Of a DNA stretch of 8,531 nucleotides, positions 5,853 to 8,531 are shown piece by piece. A model generated the notes under the pieces. That model was not told where the DNA came from, did no database searches, and worked only from the letters and a program-made list of their open reading frames with translations. Source of the DNA: Burkholderiales bacterium (GTDB lineage: Bacteria > Pseudomonadota > Gammaproteobacteria > Burkholderiales > Nitrosomonadaceae); the NCBI GenBank assembly GCA_024235735.1, contig JACKLU010000029.1, forward strand, positions 1 to 8,531, in the 5' to 3' direction. Both the position numbers and the translations under genes were made by a program. How positions within the stretch are numbered: the first letter of the stretch is position 1; every line of letters starts with the position of its first letter.

Positions 5853-6494
5853 TTATGCGGTTGTACGCTGGAAAGTAAGATACGGCTGGTCCGCGGATTG
5901 CGTCATGCAAGCTTTGGCGCCGATCAATTCCGCGTAAGTGCGCCAGCTGAAACAGGGGCCCGGATCGGTTTTACGTTCGGGTGCGATATGGCTATGGCCA
6001 ACAATATCGGCAATCGGGTATTGCGCGCACAGGCACTGAGTCAGCGCGGCTAATACGGTATATTGTGCATCTGTGAAAGGCGTGTCGTCGCTGCCTTCCA
6101 GTTCGATGCCAATGGAAAAATCGTTGCAGCGCGTTTTGTTCCGCCAGCTCGATAATCCGGCGTGCCAGGCGCGCTGGTTGCAAGGAACAAACTGCACGGT
6201 TTTGCCATCGCGACGGATGAAGAAATGACTGGAAACTTTTAATCCGCTGATGGTTGCGTAATAAGGATGTTCTTCCGGGTGCAGCCGGTTGGTAAAGAGT
6301 TGCGTGACGCCATTGCCGCCAAATTCACCCGGCGGCAGGCTGATATTATGAATGACCAGCAACGTGATGGCTGTTCCTTCCGGACGTTCGTCGCAGTTGG
6401 GCGAAGCGATAAACGCGATATTGCTGGCGTTGCGGGTAGCGTCATCGGGATCCTGAAGCATGCCATCGGCAGTGATCCGCATGATGTTTTTCAT
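5853..6494 (-). CDS. ampD: 1,6-anhydro-N-acetylmuramyl-L-alanine amidase AmpD
   Basis: Cytoplasmic zinc amidase that cuts the bond between anhydro-N-acetylmuramic acid and L-alanine in recycled muropeptides. It thereby clears the inducers that switch on AmpR-controlled beta-lactamase where that system exists. The amidase-2 fold is clear: LLVIHNISLPPGEFGG (about 45-60), SHFFIRRDG, VPCNQRAWHAG, CNDFSIGIELEG, and GHSHIAPERKTDPGPCF. From the chosen start, zinc ligands are His49, His167 and Asp177, with catalytic Glu131 and Lys175. They correspond to H34, H154, D164, E116 and K162 of Citrobacter AmpD. The product has 213 residues, slightly longer than the usual 180-190, mostly from N-terminal residues. 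The frame stays open up to an ATG at 6581, inside tmk, so I prefer the ATG at 6494; ATGs at 6482 and 6545 are alternatives. None has a strong Shine-Dalgarno. Divergent from tmk. No ampR, ampG or beta-lactamase gene is visible here. Confidence 0.95.
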   Translation of the reverse strand: MKNIMRITADGMLQDPDDATRNASNIAFIASPNCDERPEGTAITLLVIHNISLPPGEFGGNGVTQLFTNRLHPEEHPYYATISGLKVSSHFFIRRDGKTVQFVPCNQRAWHAGLSSWRNKTRCNDFSIGIELEGSDDTPFTDAQYTVLAALTQCLCAQYPIADIVGHSHIAPERKTDPGPCFSWRTYAELIGAKACMTQSADQPYLTFQRTTA

Positions 6495-6519
6495 GGTTGT
6501 TTCGGGCTTGATATACTGA

Positions 6520-6548
6520 TTGATGTAGAATTGACGTGAAAACATAAC
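6520..6548 (+). promoter_or_regulatory. Weak candidate promoter for tmk-holB
   Basis: TTGATG at 6520-6525 and CATAAC at 6543-6548 are separated by 17 bp, each matching the sigma-70 hexamers at four of six positions. Transcription would begin around 6555, leaving a leader of about 14 nt before the tmk ATG. No Shine-Dalgarno is visible upstream of tmk. The match is weak, and the spacer also carries leftward ampD signals. Confidence 0.2.
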
Positions 6549-6568
6549 AATCTTTCTCAATCTCCGCA

Positions 6569-7201
6569 ATGGCATCCGCAAAATTCATTACCCTCGAAGG
6601 CATCGATGGCGCCGGGAAAACCACGCAACTGGAGTCACTCGTCAAATGGCTGCGGGAAAAGCAGGTGACGACAGTTGTCACGCGGGAACCCGGCGGCACG
6701 CCATTGGGTGAGCAACTGCGCGCGATGCTGTTGGACAATGCGGTCACCATGCATGCGGAAACCGAAGCGCTGCTGATGTTTGCCGCGCGCCGCGAGCATC
6801 TGGACAAGGTTATCATCCCGGCGCTGGCGCAAGGCAGTTGGGTTGTGTCGGATCGTTTCACCGATGCCAGTTTTGCGTATCAGGGCGGGGGCAGGGGATT
6901 GCAATGGGAAAAACTGGAAGCGCTGGAGTCCTGGACGCAAGGCCAGTTACAACCCGATTTGACGCTATATTTCGATATTTCCGCCGCGCTGGGGCAGCAG
7001 CGTGTCAGCGCGATTAAAGCGCGTGACCGCTTTGAGCAGGAGCAGCTGGATTTTCATCAGCGTGTTCGTGAGGCTTATTTAATGCGCGCCCGCCAGTTTC
7101 CGCAGCGTATTCACGTGATCGACGCATGTCAACCGGTCGATACGGTCAAGGCCGCTGTTGAACAGCAGTTAATAAACCTGTTTGAAACGGGGAGCACGTG
7201 A
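6569..7201 (+). CDS. tmk: Thymidylate kinase (dTMP kinase)
   Basis: Phosphorylates dTMP to dTDP with ATP, the step joining de novo and salvage routes to dTTP. It is a cytoplasmic P-loop kinase of 210 residues, the normal size. Motifs in order: P-loop EGIDGAGKTT (residues 10-19), dTMP-binding TREPGGTPLGEQLR (38-51), the DRF motif with VVSDRFTDASFAYQGGGRG (92-110), LTLYFDIS (131-138), and the LID region with a basic-rich AIKARDRFEQEQLDFHQRV (about 148-166). The P-loop lacks the arginine of type I (eukaryotic) enzymes, while the LID is basic, which fits the bacterial type II class. The ATG at 6569 matches the family start, although there is no clear Shine-Dalgarno. Its stop overlaps the holB start by 4 bp, so the two are cotranscribed and translationally coupled. 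The tmk-holB pair is a common bacterial arrangement. Confidence 0.98.
   Translation: MASAKFITLEGIDGAGKTTQLESLVKWLREKQVTTVVTREPGGTPLGEQLRAMLLDNAVTMHAETEALLMFAARREHLDKVIIPALAQGSWVVSDRFTDASFAYQGGGRGLQWEKLEALESWTQGQLQPDLTLYFDISAALGQQRVSAIKARDRFEQEQLDFHQRVREAYLMRARQFPQRIHVIDACQPVDTVKAAVEQQLINLFETGST
7189..7194 (+). promoter_or_regulatory. Ribosome binding site deciding the GTG start of holB
   Basis: GGGGAG at 7189-7194 lies inside the 3' end of tmk, only 3 nt from the GTG at 7198. The spacing is short, but the 4-bp GTGA overlap with the tmk stop suggests that ribosomes finishing tmk restart on holB. The next in-frame ATG is codon 15 and would remove residues just before the P-loop. Confidence 0.5.
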
Positions 7202-8271
7202 CGACTATATTGCCCTGGCAAGAGACACTGTGGCGCGCCATGATGCAAAATGGCCATATTCGCGGTCATGCTGTTCTACTCAAAGGCCGCAGCGGTATCG
7301 GCAAATTCCATTTTGCCCGCTTTCTTGCCAAATCCCTGTTGTGCAAAAATCCCGTTGCCGATCATATGGCTTGTGGCGATTGCGTCAGCTGCAACTGGTT
7401 TGAGCAGCAGACGCATCCGGATTTTGTATCCATCTCGCCGGAAGCGATGCTGTCCGATTCGACCAATGCGGTGCAACCTGACGCGGAGAATTCGCCGCCG
7501 GATGAAAGTAAACTGAAAAAGAAACCCGGTCAACAGATCAGCATCAGCCAGATTCGTGAACTGGATGATTTCGTGTACCTGTCAGGCCATCAATCCGGTT
7601 ATAAAATGGTATTGATTTATCCCGCGGAGGCGATGAATACTGCGGCATCCAACGCGTTGTTAAAGAAACTCGAAGAACCGCCGGAACAGGTTTTATTTCT
7701 ATTGGTTTCACATCAGCCGCGGCATTTACTGCCAACCATCAGAAGCCGCTGCCAGCAGATCGCCATGCCCGTTCCGGATACGGAAGCGGCAATGGCATGG
7801 TTGCGACAGTCCGGCGCTACGCATGATGTGGATAAATTGCGCGCATTGCTGGCGCTGTCGGGTGACTCTCCGCTTGCCGCGCTGGCGCTTGCGGAAAACC
7901 ATGCAGCACATCGAAAGTTCATCGACAGCATCCGCAAAGCGGAGCAGCTCGATCCGCTTGCAGCAGCGGAAGGGCTGCATAATCTGGATCTGGTCATGAC
8001 CGTCGAATGGCTGCAGAAATGGTGTTATGACCTGTTAAGTTATCACGTAGCCGGTGTTATCCGCTTCCATCCGGATAATGCGGCGCATATCCGGACGCTT
8101 TGCCAGCGGATAGAACCGCAATCCGTTCTGGCGTACTTGCGGTTTCTGAATACCCGGCAGGCGCTGGCGCGTCATCCGCTTCAGGCGAAGCTTTTTCTTG
8201 AAGATCTGTTCATCCGGTATGCCGAGCTGTTTGCGCCGGCGCTTTCCGGGTTGACGCAGGGTGCGGACTGA
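7198..8271 (+). CDS. holB: DNA polymerase III, delta' subunit (clamp loader)
   Basis: Delta' is the stator subunit of the replicative clamp loader, which opens and loads the beta sliding clamp with delta and tau/gamma. The 357-residue protein is an AAA+-type ATPase relative. Domain I has the altered Walker A KGRSGIGKFHFAR (29-41), where GKF replaces GKT/S, in keeping with delta' generally not hydrolysing ATP. A four-cysteine zinc module has Cys49, Cys59, Cys62 and Cys65 (CGDCVSCNWF), followed by THPDFVSI. Then come ISISQIRELDDFVYLSG, the conserved SNALLKKLEEPPE (151-163) and the SRC motif IRSRCQQI (181-188). Residues about 82-111 form a polar insert rich in Asp, Ser, Pro and Lys; E. coli delta' lacks a segment of this length as I recall, but betaproteobacterial relatives often have one. 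Translation starts at GTG, overlapping the tmk stop. The C-terminal part is less conserved, as usual. The gene converges on the PDZ-protein gene with an 11-bp gap. Confidence 0.96.
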   Translation: MTTILPWQETLWRAMMQNGHIRGHAVLLKGRSGIGKFHFARFLAKSLLCKNPVADHMACGDCVSCNWFEQQTHPDFVSISPEAMLSDSTNAVQPDAENSPPDESKLKKKPGQQISISQIRELDDFVYLSGHQSGYKMVLIYPAEAMNTAASNALLKKLEEPPEQVLFLLVSHQPRHLLPTIRSRCQQIAMPVPDTEAAMAWLRQSGATHDVDKLRALLALSGDSPLAALALAENHAAHRKFIDSIRKAEQLDPLAAAEGLHNLDLVMTVEWLQKWCYDLLSYHVAGVIRFHPDNAAHIRTLCQRIEPQSVLAYLRFLNTRQALARHPLQAKLFLEDLFIRYAELFAPALSGLTQGAD

Positions 8272-8282
8272 GAAGCGCCTGA

Positions 8283-8531
8283 TTACTCGCCGGGCTGTAA
8301 TGTCACCGATACTTCTACGACCTGACCATCCCGCAGAATGGTGATTTTTATCGTGTCGCCGACACGGTATTCATCCAGGCGGGTCATGAGTTTATCGACC
8401 GTGGTGACGGGCTTGTCGTCAATGGCGATAATAATATCCTTGGGCGCAATTTCGCCGCCGGGTGAAATGACCGCGCCTTTGAGTCCGGCGGCTTCCGCGG
8501 CGGATCCGCGGCTGACGCCTAGAATGACAAT
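8283..8531 (-). CDS. PDZ domain end of an HtrA/Deg-like serine protease (partial)
   Basis: Only the last 82 codons are present; the 5' part lies beyond the window's right edge. The fragment is one PDZ domain: VILGVSRGSAAEAAGLKGA (residues 2-20 of the fragment), then ISPGGEIAPKDIIIAIDDK with the usual 'G-D-I-I-x-x-I/V' pattern altered to PKDIIIAID, followed by PVTTVDKLMTRLDEYRVGD and IKITILRDGQVVEVSVTLQP, ending at a TAA. This arrangement of a PDZ with RDG and VTLQP at the very C-terminus is typical of single-PDZ HtrA/DegS/DegQ-type S1C proteases of the periplasm, which degrade or refold misfolded envelope proteins. The catalytic His-Asp-Ser domain is not in view, so other PDZ proteins, such as a site-2 protease or a non-protease, remain possible. 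It converges on holB; no terminator is seen in the 11-bp gap. Confidence 0.85.
   Translation of the reverse strand: MVILGVSRGSAAEAAGLKGAVISPGGEIAPKDIIIAIDDKPVTTVDKLMTRLDEYRVGDTIKITILRDGQVVEVSVTLQPGE

Noticed and set aside
5116..5937. Several plus-strand open frames of 64-142 codons opposite the TPR gene
   Set aside because: They are mirror images of the low-complexity Ala/Thr/Asp/Glu-rich linker and lack family features; the minus-strand gene has a strong Shine-Dalgarno and a coherent domain layout.
6442..6861. 139-codon minus-strand open frame covering the ampD start region and tmk
   Set aside because: It overlaps conserved coding sequence of both ampD and tmk in other frames; no domain and no supporting start signals.
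8272..8282. Terminator between the convergent holB and PDZ-protein genes
   Set aside because: The gap is 11 bp, with no inverted repeat or T-run in it; any terminator must lie within the coding ends.
8506..8522. CCGCGG repeated around a GGATCC-like core, resembling a palindromic site
   Set aside because: It falls within the conserved Gly/Ala-rich stretch of the PDZ domain (RGSAAEAAG), so GC-rich codons explain it.

Overview
This window is a housekeeping stretch of a proteobacterial chromosome, most likely a betaproteobacterium of the Nitrosomonas/Nitrosospira type. I base that on protein character, the divergent mreB / gatCAB arrangement and roughly 50% GC, all judged by eye; no search was run. 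There are no tRNA or rRNA genes, insertion sequences, phage genes or CRISPR arrays. No gene looks recently transferred.

Layout. Positions 103-1161 (minus) hold mreB, the actin-like cell-shape protein. Its usual downstream partner mreC would begin in positions 1-102, but only an ambiguous fragment is visible. A 128-bp divergent spacer separates mreB from gatC (1290-1577), gatA (1849-3300) and gatB (3357-4793) on the plus strand. These encode the three subunits of the tRNA-dependent amidotransferase. A 271-bp AT-rich gap between gatC and gatA holds inverted repeats and 10-bp-spaced direct repeats. After gatB an 80-bp inverted-repeat element (4801-4880) fills the convergent gap. It is followed by a minus-strand gene (4902-5735) for a membrane-anchored protein with an acidic linker and a TPR-like C-terminal domain, and by ampD (5853-6494, minus). 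Divergent from ampD is a translationally coupled pair, tmk (6569-7201) and holB (7198-8271). The window ends inside a minus-strand gene for a PDZ-domain protein, probably an HtrA/Deg serine protease, that converges on holB.

How the genes relate. GatCAB converts misacylated Glu-tRNA(Gln) and/or Asp-tRNA(Asn) to the correct aminoacyl-tRNAs. MreB and AmpD both serve the cell wall, through elongation geometry and muropeptide recycling. Tmk and HolB both serve DNA replication, through dTTP supply and clamp loading. The TPR protein and the PDZ protease are envelope proteins.

The least explained parts are the TPR/linker protein, the inverted-repeat element after gatB, the repeat-containing gatC-gatA gap and a partial Fur-box-like sequence upstream of the TPR gene. 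I see no convincing new multi-gene system.
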